45,269 bases of DNA from a virus: positions 1 through 45,269 of IMG/VR virus record IMGVR_UViG_3300024243_000033. One strand, 5' to 3'. Positions 32,601 through 42,043 of this stretch are shown in pieces (positions within the stretch are counted from its first letter, which is position 1; each line of letters opens with the position of its first letter). Below the pieces are notes generated by a model. The model was not told the origin of the DNA and ran no database searches. It saw nothing but the letters and a program-made list of their open reading frames with translations. A program made the position numbers and the translations under genes.

Positions 32601-35600
32601 CATCAGCGCTTCTTGAGATAAACAAATATTGATTTTGTAATTCTCCAGCATCTCCATAGTTGATCGCGGGGATGCCGGCGTTTACAAAATCAGTAGGCGC
32701 ATCAAGAACCCAAGAAGATTGTTTCACCACCCTGTTGAATGAGTTGCTAAATGTGGTGCCCAAAATTGTTCTCGCGGTGCGATTATCTCTCCAGAATTTG
32801 TTATCATAGCCAATTCTCTCGCGTGATCCGCTTGAGAACTCGTTTCTTGTGGAGGGGAACAAGGTCTCAGAGTAACGCACCCAGTTTAGGTTGTAGTCTT
32901 GTGCTACGCCAATCAACTGGTCGAATGGTGTGATTGTTGGGTCTTCGGTCTGGAAGACTAGATCATTAAGCTCTCTTTCGTTGAAGTAGATTTTCTCGTT
33001 GTTGTGAGTAGCCTTGAGAGTGACGTTTTCGCCGCCGACATCCATGTTTACCATTACGGGTCTACCCTTCATGGAAACCGGAGGTAAGCGGAATTCTTTT
33101 ATCTCTTCGTTCTTGAGGGCAGTTAGTAGATTCTCCTTGTGCTCTCGGTCCAAGATCGGGTGATCTTTCTGGTGAAGTGTGCGCCAGTTCCAGCCATAGT
33201 TATCGCCGCGTCGAATAAGAAGAGTGTGGAGTTTTTGCCCAGATGAAGGGACACTCAAGGCTCCTGTTATTGGAGAAGCGCCTAGGGTGTTGGTTTGAGA
33301 GTCAACCGGATCTGTGTTAAAGATGTTTAATCTTGTAGTGTTCTGAAAGATGCCGTTCTTAGAGTAAGACGCCGACACATAATCGAAGAACGGGTAGTAG
33401 TTGCCGGTAATCTCGTAGTAAGGGGCGAGTGGCGAGTCTGTCTGCATAAAGCCAGAATAGCGTGGCTCGCAAGTGCCGGTGTGCGTGATTGATGTACCAA
33501 TCCAAGAGTATTGGCGATCAGAGCGTGGGATTTGATGCTGGATGTTCAGGTTATCATAAACCTCTCTGCAACTTTCGCTCGTAGCCAATAATAGGCTATT
33601 GCGATGGGTCTTGTGAAAAGAAGCCAGTTCATCAAACGCATCGTCAGAAGCGCCGGGATTAGACTGATAGACTGAATCACGGAAGAACTTCCCAGCGTGC
33701 CTCGCAGCTAAATTTGTTAGACCGAAGTCTTTGCCGGTGTGATCGAAGTTTCTGAATGCTGAATTCTCTTCGGAAACAATGGATGAAGTCACGCCCTGGA
33801 ATGGGCGGCGAGATGTCATGTTTCTGTAAGGGATCGAGTTATAGACAGATAATTCTGATGCGCGGAAGTCATTGAAAGCAGGCGCAGAAGTCTCTAGTGA
33901 ACCGGGAGCCGAGAACCTGCTTACTATCACTGTCTTGTTCTTGTAGTTTCCTGAGCCTGTTAGATAGCCAGCATTGTAATCATCAACGAATGAGAAGTGT
34001 CCGCCGCGACCTCTCTCTATGTCGAGAATTGTCTTGACGACATCTGCGCCTTGGGCTATAGAAGGTAGTGTTGGCTGTTCGTCAATAAACGCTCTGGGGT
34101 TAGAGTGTCCGCCAACCGTGCTAACAACCTGATAGTTGTGTTCATAGTTGCCGAGAATGGTTGAGCCAGTTCTGTGTTGAATGTTACGGATGTTTACAGG
34201 ACGCTTAGCCAACTCGTCACGGAAGTAGGTTGCCTTTTGAGCGCCCGTCATTGGATAGGGATTTTCGTTTACAGCGTTTGCTTCGGGATAGGGGTAGTCA
34301 GCACCAACCATTCCGATTGCGCCAGTAACCGTCGAGCACTTGCCTAAAAGAATCTTCCAAGCCTCGGGACGGTTTAGATAGTTGTCGCCGCCATCGTTTA
34401 GCTTGATGTGGCGAGACTGATGTCCACCAACTGCGTAGTTGGTAAATGGTCCCTGCATTGGGCGTTCCATGTCTGGACCATAAACATCATTGTGGAGGTT
34501 GGTCACTTCGATGCTTGCTGTTACTCTTGCGACGACCTCTGCGTTATAACCAGAACGAACAGATGAAGAAATTATGTTGAATGGGAATGCAAAGGCAGAC
34601 TTGACGTTCTTGTAGCCAACTCCCTCTTCCCAATCGCGTCCGTGCTGGACGAGAATGTTTCTCTTGACCTTCGCTGCGGGGTTCTCGGGGGCGTCGGTGG
34701 TGTCCTCAAGGGCTACGAGGTCTTCGGTAAAGCCAACGAGGACGTTCTTTGGGACAAAGATGTTATCTTCTTGGTTTACTGGACCGCCTGGATGTAGGGC
34801 GGTGTAGGAATAGTGAATGTCTTTGTTGTGCTCGAAGTTTACGCCGCCCTTGATCTCTCTTGAGACCTTGGACTCAAAGACTTGACCCTTAGATAGTGTG
34901 CGATATTTAAAACTAGATCGAGAGTATTTGTTGCCCGTGTTCGTAAAACTTCTACCAACGCCGCCATTAGTCTGGTTTGTGGTAACATTACGAATCTGTG
35001 TTCTTTCTGCATCGACAGTTGCATCACCAGAAGAAATAGTCCCTTCTCTCTCGGCGCGTTCTTTCCACCAGCTTGAGTTCTCGCTCTCTAGTCCACTGAC
35101 TGGAGCGTGATTTCTGTTCCAGTTGTAGCGCATCTCTTCCGCACCGAAAGCAACGCCTTCGGTAGATGAAGTAAACGCCATCATCGGGATTCTGTGTTGG
35201 TATTTGCTACGCTCTAAGACGTGGGATTCTATTGTGTTTAGAATGTCGGGTGTGTAATCAGCAGAGGCGGGGACTAGTTGACCGATGATTTGGGAAACCG
35301 AATCATCAAACCATTTGTAATAGTCTACAAATTTTTCTACTTCTGAGACTTCTGAGACTCTGCGGAAGAAGATTTCTCTTAGCTTCTCAAGACCCTTGTA
35401 ATTCATTCGGTATTGGTTTACCGGCTGTCCTATAAGGTTGTGAAAATCAACCACACCTGCGAAGAAGTTGAGCATCTCTTCTGAGATTGCTGCGTACATG
35501 CTCTTCTCAAGCAAGTAGTGATAGTTTGGAATGGTGTCCAGGGTGTCGAATAACTTATCATCTTCAGTTCTAACTTGAACGAGATTATCGCTGATGACTT

Positions 35601-38430
35601 TCTCAGGATCGATGAACTGGTGAAGGTTTGACTCTTTCTTGATTACTGCCTTCGTGGATGAGATCCCGAAATGCTTGCCTTGGGCTGGATAGAGGTAACT
35701 GGAGATCTCTCCAAGCTTTCCAAATTTTGTTCTGTTCTCGACCGAGCCCGAACTGATGTCTGTTACAGAGAACTCCCCAGCAGCATCAGATGTGGTGATT
35801 CCAGAGAAGTCGTAGTTTAGAACGAGAGTGTGAGAATTTAATGTTTTAGCATTGTCGCTATCAAGCGGAGACAGGTGCTTATTGGAGTCTTTGATTCCAT
35901 AATTCTCAAAGTCATAAGCATGTTGTTTGAGGGTCAAATCATCTAGGCTCTTATTCCAGAAACGAGTCGCTGAGACAAGAACATCTGACTTGTTGATAAG
36001 TGAGCCGGTTACGTCTGTTCTTTGGGCACCAACATAAATTCTCTTTGGCGAATGCAGAAGGTCTTGGGCGGAACCCGTAGCCACACTGCCGGTCACCGTG
36101 AATGATTCTCTAATTTCACCAAGAAGCTGGTTGTAGCCAGTAAACTCAAGGATGTAGTTAGAGGTAGTTACACCAGCGACAGAGCCAGTTAATCCAAAGG
36201 TGTCTGGGCGTAGGCGGACAGAAAGATTCCACTGGTTGTCATTGTAGACACCCAAGAAGTTGCTACTTGTGAGGGTAGTTGAAAGTAGGGATGAACTTAA
36301 GCGGAAGCGAATGTTCTTGCTGTAAGCTTGTTCTCTTTCGGCGAAAACGTAGATGCTCGGATCAAAGATTGTGGTGTCTGCGGAGTCAGCGCTCGCAGAG
36401 TGAATGCCGAACAAAGAAGACGTGATAAAGTTTCTATCAAACGTGTCGATTGAACGAATAAACTTGGGGAAAATTACATCTGTTTCAAGTGTAAAGCCGT
36501 AGCGATCCTCGTGGTTGTTATCGTTTGAGGAAGAAATGTAGCCAAGTTGTGTGCTGTCGGCTGATGCTGTAGAGTAGACGACTGCGCCGAGGTTACTGGG
36601 GTTGTTGAAGTTTACAACAGAATCATAAACAGTTGTTTGTTGTAGGTTGTTTTCAAGATCATAAACGAAGTTGTTAGCGTAAGTGTTGAATCTTACGAGT
36701 TTGTCGTCAATGTTGAAGGCGCGTAGGACGTTCCTTACTGCCTTGTGAGTCCCCTTTGACTTGAATAGATAAGTCAAGTTGTTGTAGAGGTTGAGGTAAA
36801 TGAGATTTTTTGTGTCGTTTAAATCAAACTCATAGTTCTCAGTTTCATTTCTGTTTAAGAATCGCTCTATAACATCGGCATCAACGAAAATCTGTGGAGT
36901 TTCAAGACCCAAAGAGGCGGGTAGGTGCTCGGCAAACGGGAGTGCCTTGAAAGATGAGCTTGTGTAAACCGGGGTCTTGAAATCGGGGAGGGCGGCGATC
37001 TGTAGGCGAATCTTATCGAAGTAAGAGCCTACGATGTGCATCAAGAACTTAAAGTTGCTGTTTTCATCGCTCTCGTGTTCATCGATTACCCAGCCCGGCA
37101 TCATGCTGCCTATGGAGGCATTGTTGTTAGAATCATAGATAGAACCAGCCTCAATCAAACTTGTTCTTAAAGCAGAGACATCCGGGTGGTTGGCGTAGAT
37201 AATTGGGTCAAGATACTCTTTCGCGGCAGCGCCAGCAAGCACAATAGCAGAGCCAGTGTTGCGAGTTGTTGAAGTGTAGCCCGTGAATGTTCCGTTTGAA
37301 ACGCGACCAGAGTAGTCCAAGACCACGCTGTCCTGGGCTGTAACGCCTGTTATGCCTTCGTTAAATTTGTAGTAGACACCGAGTGTCGTGTTAGAAATGT
37401 CTGTGTTAGAGCCACCTCTGACCTGCCCAAACCAGTTTCTGCCGATGTCTTGTGCTGTTCTCTCGACCTTCCAGAATCGGAATTCGTCCATCGCGCCGTT
37501 TAGGCGTGTTTCGGTCGCAGATCCCGAAGCAACATAGCCAAGTGAACCAGACTGCTCAAATGTGCCTGCGCCTGTTGAGCCTAGATTTGTTTGGGCGTCA
37601 AGGGCACCATTGACGTAGAGTCTGGATGCTATTCCTGCGCTGGCGCTCTTGAATGTAAGAGCGTAATGGTTCCATCCGAGAATAGAAGAAGTAGTCGGAG
37701 TTGTTCCGATCTTCTGATCAATAATGTTTGGTAGGCTATTCTCCTTCAAACGAACGTGGAATGGAGAGCCAGTTGTTCCAGATAGGAAGATGGTTAGTTC
37801 GTCATCTTGTCCTGAACCTGTTATGTGAAAGATTGCTTGCTTGTCGTCTGTCGCAATCGCTGATGAACTTAGCCAGAACTCAACAGAGACACCAGTTTGA
37901 AAGTCGCACTTTAAGTTTGATTCTCTTGTGCCCTGACCATAATCAGACGGAAGACCTTCGGTTGTGTAGATGTCTTCATCGTAGATGTTTGCGGTCTCTC
38001 GCTGTGAAGATTGCGGATCTTTGAATAGCCCCTTTGTGTTGGAGGCTGCGATTGTGTGTGGTCCGCCCTTTAGGCTGATGTGGGATGTTCCCTTAAAGTC
38101 CACGAACCCGTTTGTTCTTGGGTAGGTCGTGTTAAAGATGAACTTCTCGATGTCGAGAGATTTGTTGTAAAAGTTGTTGTATTCTGCGTCAGAGCCGTCG
38201 TAGGGGTAGAAGTCAAGAATGCGATCAATCGCAGACTTATAATACATTTCGGCAGAGCCGTACTTTGCGAATGTTTGAGGATCGGTGTAGTCGATCTGTG
38301 GCTCAAACGAGTTTTGTTTTTCGACAATCTGTTTTACGTTTCTTGACGACTCCGCGTCTGCGAAAGCATCTTTTTGATTTGTTTCTGAAACATAGTTAGT
38401 TGATTTGCCGAATAGGTCTTTAATACTCAT
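29671..38430 (-). CDS. Giant tail/baseplate protein, 2919 aa, two LamG-like domains
   Basis: By far the longest gene here. Residues about 180-325 are a LamG/concanavalin-like domain: VEFWLSSS, WNHYALTF, RLYVNGALDA and the closing AMDEFRFWKVERTAQDI. A second, weaker one lies at about 640-830 (DRYGFTLETDVIF to ATRFWNKSLDDL). Around 1000-1110 is FFAGVVDFHNLIGQPVNQYR, followed by VEKFVDYYKWFDDSVSQIIG and an ESHVLERSKYQHRIP end, a block I recall from other giant marine phage proteins. The remaining 1800 residues are beta-rich and Ser/Asn/Gly-rich without known motifs. Sugar binding at the cell surface is plausible for LamG domains. The ORF is unbroken. Confidence 0.85.
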   Translation of the reverse strand: MSIKDLFGKSTNYVSETNQKDAFADAESSRNVKQIVEKQNSFEPQIDYTDPQTFAKYGSAEMYYKSAIDRILDFYPYDGSDAEYNNFYNKSLDIEKFIFNTTYPRTNGFVDFKGTSHISLKGGPHTIAASNTKGLFKDPQSSQRETANIYDEDIYTTEGLPSDYGQGTRESNLKCDFQTGVSVEFWLSSSAIATDDKQAIFHITGSGQDDELTIFLSGTTGSPFHVRLKENSLPNIIDQKIGTTPTTSSILGWNHYALTFKSASAGIASRLYVNGALDAQTNLGSTGAGTFEQSGSLGYVASGSATETRLNGAMDEFRFWKVERTAQDIGRNWFGQVRGGSNTDISNTTLGVYYKFNEGITGVTAQDSVVLDYSGRVSNGTFTGYTSTTRNTGSAIVLAGAAAKEYLDPIIYANHPDVSALRTSLIEAGSIYDSNNNASIGSMMPGWVIDEHESDENSNFKFLMHIVGSYFDKIRLQIAALPDFKTPVYTSSSFKALPFAEHLPASLGLETPQIFVDADVIERFLNRNETENYEFDLNDTKNLIYLNLYNNLTYLFKSKGTHKAVRNVLRAFNIDDKLVRFNTYANNFVYDLENNLQQTTVYDSVVNFNNPSNLGAVVYSTASADSTQLGYISSSNDNNHEDRYGFTLETDVIFPKFIRSIDTFDRNFITSSLFGIHSASADSADTTIFDPSIYVFAEREQAYSKNIRFRLSSSLLSTTLTSSNFLGVYNDNQWNLSVRLRPDTFGLTGSVAGVTTSNYILEFTGYNQLLGEIRESFTVTGSVATGSAQDLLHSPKRIYVGAQRTDVTGSLINKSDVLVSATRFWNKSLDDLTLKQHAYDFENYGIKDSNKHLSPLDSDNAKTLNSHTLVLNYDFSGITTSDAAGEFSVTDISSGSVENRTKFGKLGEISSYLYPAQGKHFGISSTKAVIKKESNLHQFIDPEKVISDNLVQVRTEDDKLFDTLDTIPNYHYLLEKSMYAAISEEMLNFFAGVVDFHNLIGQPVNQYRMNYKGLEKLREIFFRRVSEVSEVEKFVDYYKWFDDSVSQIIGQLVPASADYTPDILNTIESHVLERSKYQHRIPMMAFTSSTEGVAFGAEEMRYNWNRNHAPVSGLESENSSWWKERAEREGTISSGDATVDAERTQIRNVTTNQTNGGVGRSFTNTGNKYSRSSFKYRTLSKGQVFESKVSREIKGGVNFEHNKDIHYSYTALHPGGPVNQEDNIFVPKNVLVGFTEDLVALEDTTDAPENPAAKVKRNILVQHGRDWEEGVGYKNVKSAFAFPFNIISSSVRSGYNAEVVARVTASIEVTNLHNDVYGPDMERPMQGPFTNYAVGGHQSRHIKLNDGGDNYLNRPEAWKILLGKCSTVTGAIGMVGADYPYPEANAVNENPYPMTGAQKATYFRDELAKRPVNIRNIQHRTGSTILGNYEHNYQVVSTVGGHSNPRAFIDEQPTLPSIAQGADVVKTILDIERGRGGHFSFVDDYNAGYLTGSGNYKNKTVIVSRFSAPGSLETSAPAFNDFRASELSVYNSIPYRNMTSRRPFQGVTSSIVSEENSAFRNFDHTGKDFGLTNLAARHAGKFFRDSVYQSNPGASDDAFDELASFHKTHRNSLLLATSESCREVYDNLNIQHQIPRSDRQYSWIGTSITHTGTCEPRYSGFMQTDSPLAPYYEITGNYYPFFDYVSASYSKNGIFQNTTRLNIFNTDPVDSQTNTLGASPITGALSVPSSGQKLHTLLIRRGDNYGWNWRTLHQKDHPILDREHKENLLTALKNEEIKEFRLPPVSMKGRPVMVNMDVGGENVTLKATHNNEKIYFNERELNDLVFQTEDPTITPFDQLIGVAQDYNLNWVRYSETLFPSTRNEFSSGSRERIGYDNKFWRDNRTARTILGTTFSNSFNRVVKQSSWVLDAPTDFVNAGIPAINYGDAGELQNQYLFISRSADDQKIKYGELGALYSLKQFVTSPNSVVSRTGFAQTASLNNSFTDIVQIRRGEAAWETGVNATINTKSGSSFITSSHPSEPWFDEYGDFREELQLVARDYAIIPEFRISEHINNYVKGGTFNKSNFDTFEIPGTTISSSQQDFYKDYSNSDFLREFASIKDKSGLNAKEIMLTCKAAVRFNPYKGFYPAQRTLDLVSQFSSSFAAGMGSDYTGSGGSGIRDYNSLGSASRTMFRPLIQPLFAPGILYNSIKSGIAVDYPVVNNKKKISTFNFSGSNTSSENYMLISNTSSLGVADDYDPNNSYWDLRVPFEAMVEPGKYIDKVEFLDSEPHPSASINATASMDASVSDGVYELMAKNFFGQTGDFFLKNSSYTKVESDLIQDGLKFKTGEVFAARLKIRKSHNGKRFYNEESGSDGANTYFSTNGALATRSTGSNVISLSASFPIPQDPAHNSSFQETFTMYSRPTAFGPAVSGRNSDSSEDHADAFLSGTLDSLEGYNWAYTPPYYHGESWVDFIFRPDSTKTYTLEDILTETETVYWRVDPGRQIGGIADSQQTNSNQFQRALIDYGFDNTSAIAGQQATYGGSVVNKNAMQLDSSLNLFGVERVPKKRKDKFGNTILDENELAGKRWVIQPKWETPMLNFANVTSGSGNITYPTNFSESVPRGMWHQFGEMPTDPSTGVFLEIGDIPNDWLKYHYDVINMSSSYNNNDPAGSGSTAYLDYQSLSDLFGFSRSQKKDSAKVRLGEIADKREVYEAVVAIPYIVEANEDYSGDQKKDAINRKKFVSIPRQRFDAALIDREGSKDGDSLETAGESIRKMVQKMKRYVLPPQFDFINFDEIDPVVMYFFEFKYEFDKDDLSYIWQNLAPRDYKKITFQEASVSHDLMNTELLEEQNIIDNPNLRWMVFKVKQKATKDYYDLIPPQIKAARPTTNLDKPETDKDDEYLQFNWPYDYLSFVELVKLEADVLYKEKPEEDTE

Positions 38431-39838
38431 AATCTTCTACTCTGAATAGGAATTTCTGGTCTTGCTCAAGCCAGCTTTGACGCTGTGAATCGTAAAACGC
38501 AAGTTTGATGCCGTACTCGTAACCGGGTTCGAGCAAGGACATATCAAGATTAAAATAGTTTCCAGAAACATCATAGGAGAGTATTGTTTGAAGATCCGAT
38601 CCAGTACCGTGTGGTATAGCATTGTAACCATCTAAGACTCTATAAACCCTGAATGATGCGCTAGGAATAATAGTGTTTTCTATTTCGCTTGACGCTACTG
38701 TGTAAATAGTTGGGGACCAGTTTTTGCTTCGCACATAAACATTGAAGCGTGCTTCCTCTTCAGAGAAGTATTTGTTTTTAAGATTTTTGATTTTCGTGAT
38801 GTAGCGGTTGTTACCAGTTGAAACTGCTGTCGCAGCAACCGTCTGTGTGGAGATTGTTCCAGTAAAGTATTGGACGCCGCCTGTGTGCCAAACATCTCGT
38901 AGGCTAGAGTAAGTTCCTGTTAGGCAGACCGAGCAGGAATAGATGCCTGTCGAGACATAGCCGCCTGTGGCGGGAGTGGCGATGGTCTGTGTGAGGGCAT
39001 CGCCACCAAGTGTCTCGTAAAGATCAACATAAATCTCGCCTGTTCCTACTGCCGGGATGTTTGTTAGTCTTCCACGAACGTAATTGTAGAGATAAAGAGT
39101 GTTGAGATTGTCTGCTGCTGGTGCGAGAGAAGAAGACATATAGAAATCGCCTCTATCATCCTGTAAAGATGAGTTCCACCGCGCCTCAATTACCGGCTTC
39201 TTGAAGAAATATTGTGTTCCTCTCGCAAAGAAGCGTTTGGTGTAGTAGGAGGTCAAAGCGGACTCTTCGGAAGAAGTCAGGCGAATGCCGATGCCGTAGT
39301 TGCTCTTTGAGTCATCGATCCACTCTTCAACAAGAGTTGTAACATCTATCTCCAAGTCCTCAAGACCTGTCGAGAATGACTGCGAGTAAGCAGGCAAAGC
39401 GTGGTAATCGCCGCCAGCGGAGTCCCAAGCAACACCAGAAGACGCAGAAATCCAGTTAGAGACACCGGAATCTTTGTAGTTTTCGAGGTCTAGACCGTCC
39501 CCTTCTGTCCAAGATTTTGAGATAGCTTGTGCGACTAGGGTAAAGTTTCTCGGAACAGTCTTGGAGGTCTCTGCGTTGAATAAACGTAGGTAAAAGCTCA
39601 CACTATCCTTAGCTGGGATTGTTCCTGCTGTTCTATCGGACTCGATAGAGGCGATGTCGAACTTTGTAAGAACGCGCGAGAGTTCAGCAGACGAAGTAGA
39701 TTCGCGACCATAGATTGAATAGATCTCACTTACATCAGCCTGACCCATGTTGGAGCCTGTGGCTCTTGTTCTCAGGTTCGACTCGTAAGCATTTACGATT
39801 GTGTTGTCGGCATCTGCCTTGTAACGTTTAATAGCCAT
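38420..39838 (-). CDS. Fibre-like virion structural protein (472 aa)
   Basis: The N-terminal two thirds follow the plan of DNRLRE-type beta-sandwich domains: MAIKRYKADADNTIVNAYE, SAELSRVLTKFDIASIES, LVAQAISKSWTEGDG, and LEIDVTTLVEEWIDDSKSNY. The C-terminus looks like another beta domain. Such domains often bind surfaces or stack in filaments. It sits between gp6-like and the giant LamG protein, so it is probably part of the baseplate or a fibre. TAATG joins it to gp6, and it overlaps the giant gene by 11 bases. Confidence 0.75.
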   Translation of the reverse strand: MAIKRYKADADNTIVNAYESNLRTRATGSNMGQADVSEIYSIYGRESTSSAELSRVLTKFDIASIESDRTAGTIPAKDSVSFYLRLFNAETSKTVPRNFTLVAQAISKSWTEGDGLDLENYKDSGVSNWISASSGVAWDSAGGDYHALPAYSQSFSTGLEDLEIDVTTLVEEWIDDSKSNYGIGIRLTSSEESALTSYYTKRFFARGTQYFFKKPVIEARWNSSLQDDRGDFYMSSSLAPAADNLNTLYLYNYVRGRLTNIPAVGTGEIYVDLYETLGGDALTQTIATPATGGYVSTGIYSCSVCLTGTYSSLRDVWHTGGVQYFTGTISTQTVAATAVSTGNNRYITKIKNLKNKYFSEEEARFNVYVRSKNWSPTIYTVASSEIENTIIPSASFRVYRVLDGYNAIPHGTGSDLQTILSYDVSGNYFNLDMSLLEPGYEYGIKLAFYDSQRQSWLEQDQKFLFRVEDYEY

Positions 39839-41628
39839 TATCTTAGCTTACCTTTTATGTCTGTTTCTGGAAACTTCAGTTCTAGGATTGCGTTCTGCGG
39901 TGTTAGTAAGTAGTCACCATCGGGTGATAGGTTTTCCTGAACCGGGAACACTACGCTGGAGTAGTCAGAAGAGTTTTTGTTTGTAATCTGAACCTTAACA
40001 ACATCAAGGACGCCCTTCACTTTGTTTAGTTCCGAGAAAATCTCGGAGATTGAAAGCCTCTCGCCGATGAACATCGGGTCTCTGTATTTGTTTGCTAGCC
40101 TCTCGACACAACGATTGAGGACATCAAACTTGTTGGCGGAATTATCAGGCTTGACCATAAAATTGATCCCAAAGTTGATAATGAACGGATCCAAAATGTC
40201 TATTGTGTCGTTAATCATTCTGTAGTTGTTGAGCCAAACCTTGAGATTCTTCTTGATTGTGTTATTGGTTGTTGTGAGCTTGCCGAGAGTGTTCTCCGAG
40301 ATCACGTAAACATTCAAGTTTCTCTTTTGGGAATCTGGGTCCTTCTGGACAGAACAGCGTTTGATTGAGCCAAACTTACGAGGCATCCTGTAGGATAGGT
40401 TTTCGTAGTCTTTCTGGGTGACGGCACGATTCTGTGTTGGGAACGTGTCGTAAATTCTCTGCTTGACTTCTGCTGTTGTTGGGTTTGAGACATTACCTAC
40501 GATTGGCTCCTCGTTAGAAACCTCAACCGAGTTGCGAACAAACGAAACCTCGCTGGCGGCGAGCGTTGAAAGATCCTCAAAGTCCATCAAGACACTTGAG
40601 ACTTGATTTAGTCCGCCAGCAGCAATGTTTGAGTTTGTTGGATTTGTCTGTCTGAAAGCTATTGTAAGTGTTGTGTTGGCGGGGACAATCCCGAAGCTTC
40701 GGTTATTCGTTAATCTGCTTGGGTCAAAAGCCGTGTCTGTAACATAGCTCTTGCCGAAGATGTTCATAGCTACGTTCTGTGGTTCAGCAACCACGTCGGA
40801 CGCACCATCTTCGCCAGAACCAAATTGAAGATAGACACCTTCAGGCTCGTGGACTACTTGAAACTTTCTACTCACGAGCAGGGGCTTAAGAATAGAAGGC
40901 ACGTTGTCTGCCTTGTAGTTCTTGTTGGTCAATTCTTTGTAGACGATGTCTTGGGCTAGATAATCAACCTCAAAATATTCGTTTCCATCCGTGTCTGTAA
41001 CACTGACGATCTCTGAGATGTTTGCGTTTGATAGTTTAATTCTCTTGAATCTCTCAAAGCCTCCAACAACTGCTTGCTCAACACCAAAGAAACCAGAGAC
41101 AACATCACCATAAGATTTGATGGCGTAGTAACTTGGCGCACCAGTTGTCGTGTCTGTTCTCGCAACAACGACTGGGTTTTTGGGATCCGCGAAGTCAATG
41201 TTTTCGGTGAGAACAAAGCTCAAACCATTCTGCGAAGTAAATCTTGTGCCTCTCTTTAGAGTGGGAATGTAAGAGGTCTGCGGTCCTAGACCCGTGGGGG
41301 ACGCAGGAACCAAGACATAGAGGGCGACCTTTCCGTAAGTTGATGGTCTGCCGGTGTTCTTGTAGCCAAGAATTCGTCCTTGGCGAACTACGTTTCCATA
41401 CTGATAAGCAGTGTCTAGGAAGGTCTCATTGACGTTGTAGTCAAGATAGAAAGAAAGTTGGTCTCCAACATAAGCGACGGCGTCGAGCATCATCGCCCCA
41501 AAAGATCCTTCACTAAAATCCTGAAAAGTGTCTGGATAGAAACGCTCTGCTATTTGTGTGAGATCGTCCCTGATTGATTCGTAATCACGATTGGTGTAGT
41601 TGATCGCTACTTTCTTTTTGTTTGTCAT
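39838..41628 (-). CDS. 6: Baseplate wedge protein, T4 gp6/gpJ-like
   Basis: The start INYTNRDYESIRDDLTQIAE, then FYPDTFQDFSEGSFGAMMLD, VAYVGDQLSFYLDYNVNE and TAYQYGNVVRQGRILGYK are the classic N-terminal block of gp6/baseplate J-like proteins. The C-terminal half has the matching TQKDYENLSYRMPRKFGSIK segment. In T4 gp6 dimers build the wedge ring around the hub. At 596 aa it is close to T4 gp6 (660). The neighbouring gp25-like gene supports the call. Confidence 0.92.
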   Translation of the reverse strand: MTNKKKVAINYTNRDYESIRDDLTQIAERFYPDTFQDFSEGSFGAMMLDAVAYVGDQLSFYLDYNVNETFLDTAYQYGNVVRQGRILGYKNTGRPSTYGKVALYVLVPASPTGLGPQTSYIPTLKRGTRFTSQNGLSFVLTENIDFADPKNPVVVARTDTTTGAPSYYAIKSYGDVVSGFFGVEQAVVGGFERFKRIKLSNANISEIVSVTDTDGNEYFEVDYLAQDIVYKELTNKNYKADNVPSILKPLLVSRKFQVVHEPEGVYLQFGSGEDGASDVVAEPQNVAMNIFGKSYVTDTAFDPSRLTNNRSFGIVPANTTLTIAFRQTNPTNSNIAAGGLNQVSSVLMDFEDLSTLAASEVSFVRNSVEVSNEEPIVGNVSNPTTAEVKQRIYDTFPTQNRAVTQKDYENLSYRMPRKFGSIKRCSVQKDPDSQKRNLNVYVISENTLGKLTTTNNTIKKNLKVWLNNYRMINDTIDILDPFIINFGINFMVKPDNSANKFDVLNRCVERLANKYRDPMFIGERLSISEIFSELNKVKGVLDVVKVQITNKNSSDYSSVVFPVQENLSPDGDYLLTPQNAILELKFPETDIKGKLR

Positions 41629-41640
41629 AAATTGTCCTCA

Positions 41641-41652
41641 CACTAAATAGTG
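41641..41652 (-). promoter_or_regulatory. CACTATTTAGTG element at the gp25/gp6 junction
   Basis: On the coding strand CACT-ATTT-AGTG can form a 4-bp stem. It overlaps the last codons and TAG stop of the gp25-like gene and lies 13 bases before the gp6 start. The inner ACTATTTAGT is the reverse complement of the 10-mer before gp25. It could be an mRNA processing or regulatory site; unproven. Confidence 0.35.
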
Positions 41653-42011
41653 ATTTCTAGCAAATCGCTTGTGGCGATTTGTGGGATGGAATACTCCAAG
41701 TAAAGCCCCAATGTGTTAGTGTCTGGATCGGAGCCGGCGAATTGAAGTTTTCTAATCTGGACGGCGGGCATGTATTGGGCTACTTGTTCTCTTATCTTGT
41801 TGTCTATTCTCTCGTAGACATCAGACTGAAAGTTCTCAAATAGGAATTGTCTTATGCCTACTCCATACTCAGGCTCCATCACTCTTTCGCCAGGATTGGT
41901 CAAGATGAGCATCTTTATGTTCTGCTTTACAAGAGCCTTAATTCTCTTGATCATTGTGTAACCATCGCCCGTATCTTGCGTGAGCGGTAAACTAACTGCG
42001 TATGAAGCCAC
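41643..42011 (-). CDS. 25: Baseplate wedge protein, gp25/GPW-like, GTG start
   Basis: The 122-aa protein fits the gp25-like lysozyme-fold family (T4 gp25, 132 aa), a structural, inactive fold joining wedge to sheath. The hallmark is NIKMLILTNPGERVMEPEYG, followed by VGIRQFLFENF. The start codon is GTG at 42011 with GGAGG about 8 bases upstream. It stands directly before gp6, an order common in contractile-tail phages. Confidence 0.92.
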   Translation of the reverse strand: MASYAVSLPLTQDTGDGYTMIKRIKALVKQNIKMLILTNPGERVMEPEYGVGIRQFLFENFQSDVYERIDNKIREQVAQYMPAVQIRKLQFAGSDPDTNTLGLYLEYSIPQIATSDLLEITI

Positions 42012-42033
42012 CTATTTCCCTCCAGATTCCATT

Positions 42034-42043
42034 ACTATTTAGT
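42034..42043 (-). promoter_or_regulatory. ACTAAATAGT element before the gp25-like gene
   Basis: The 31-base gap upstream of gp25 reads ACTAAATAGT on the coding strand, the reverse complement of the element at its far end, so the gene is bracketed by inverted 10-mers. The function is unknown. Confidence 0.3.
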
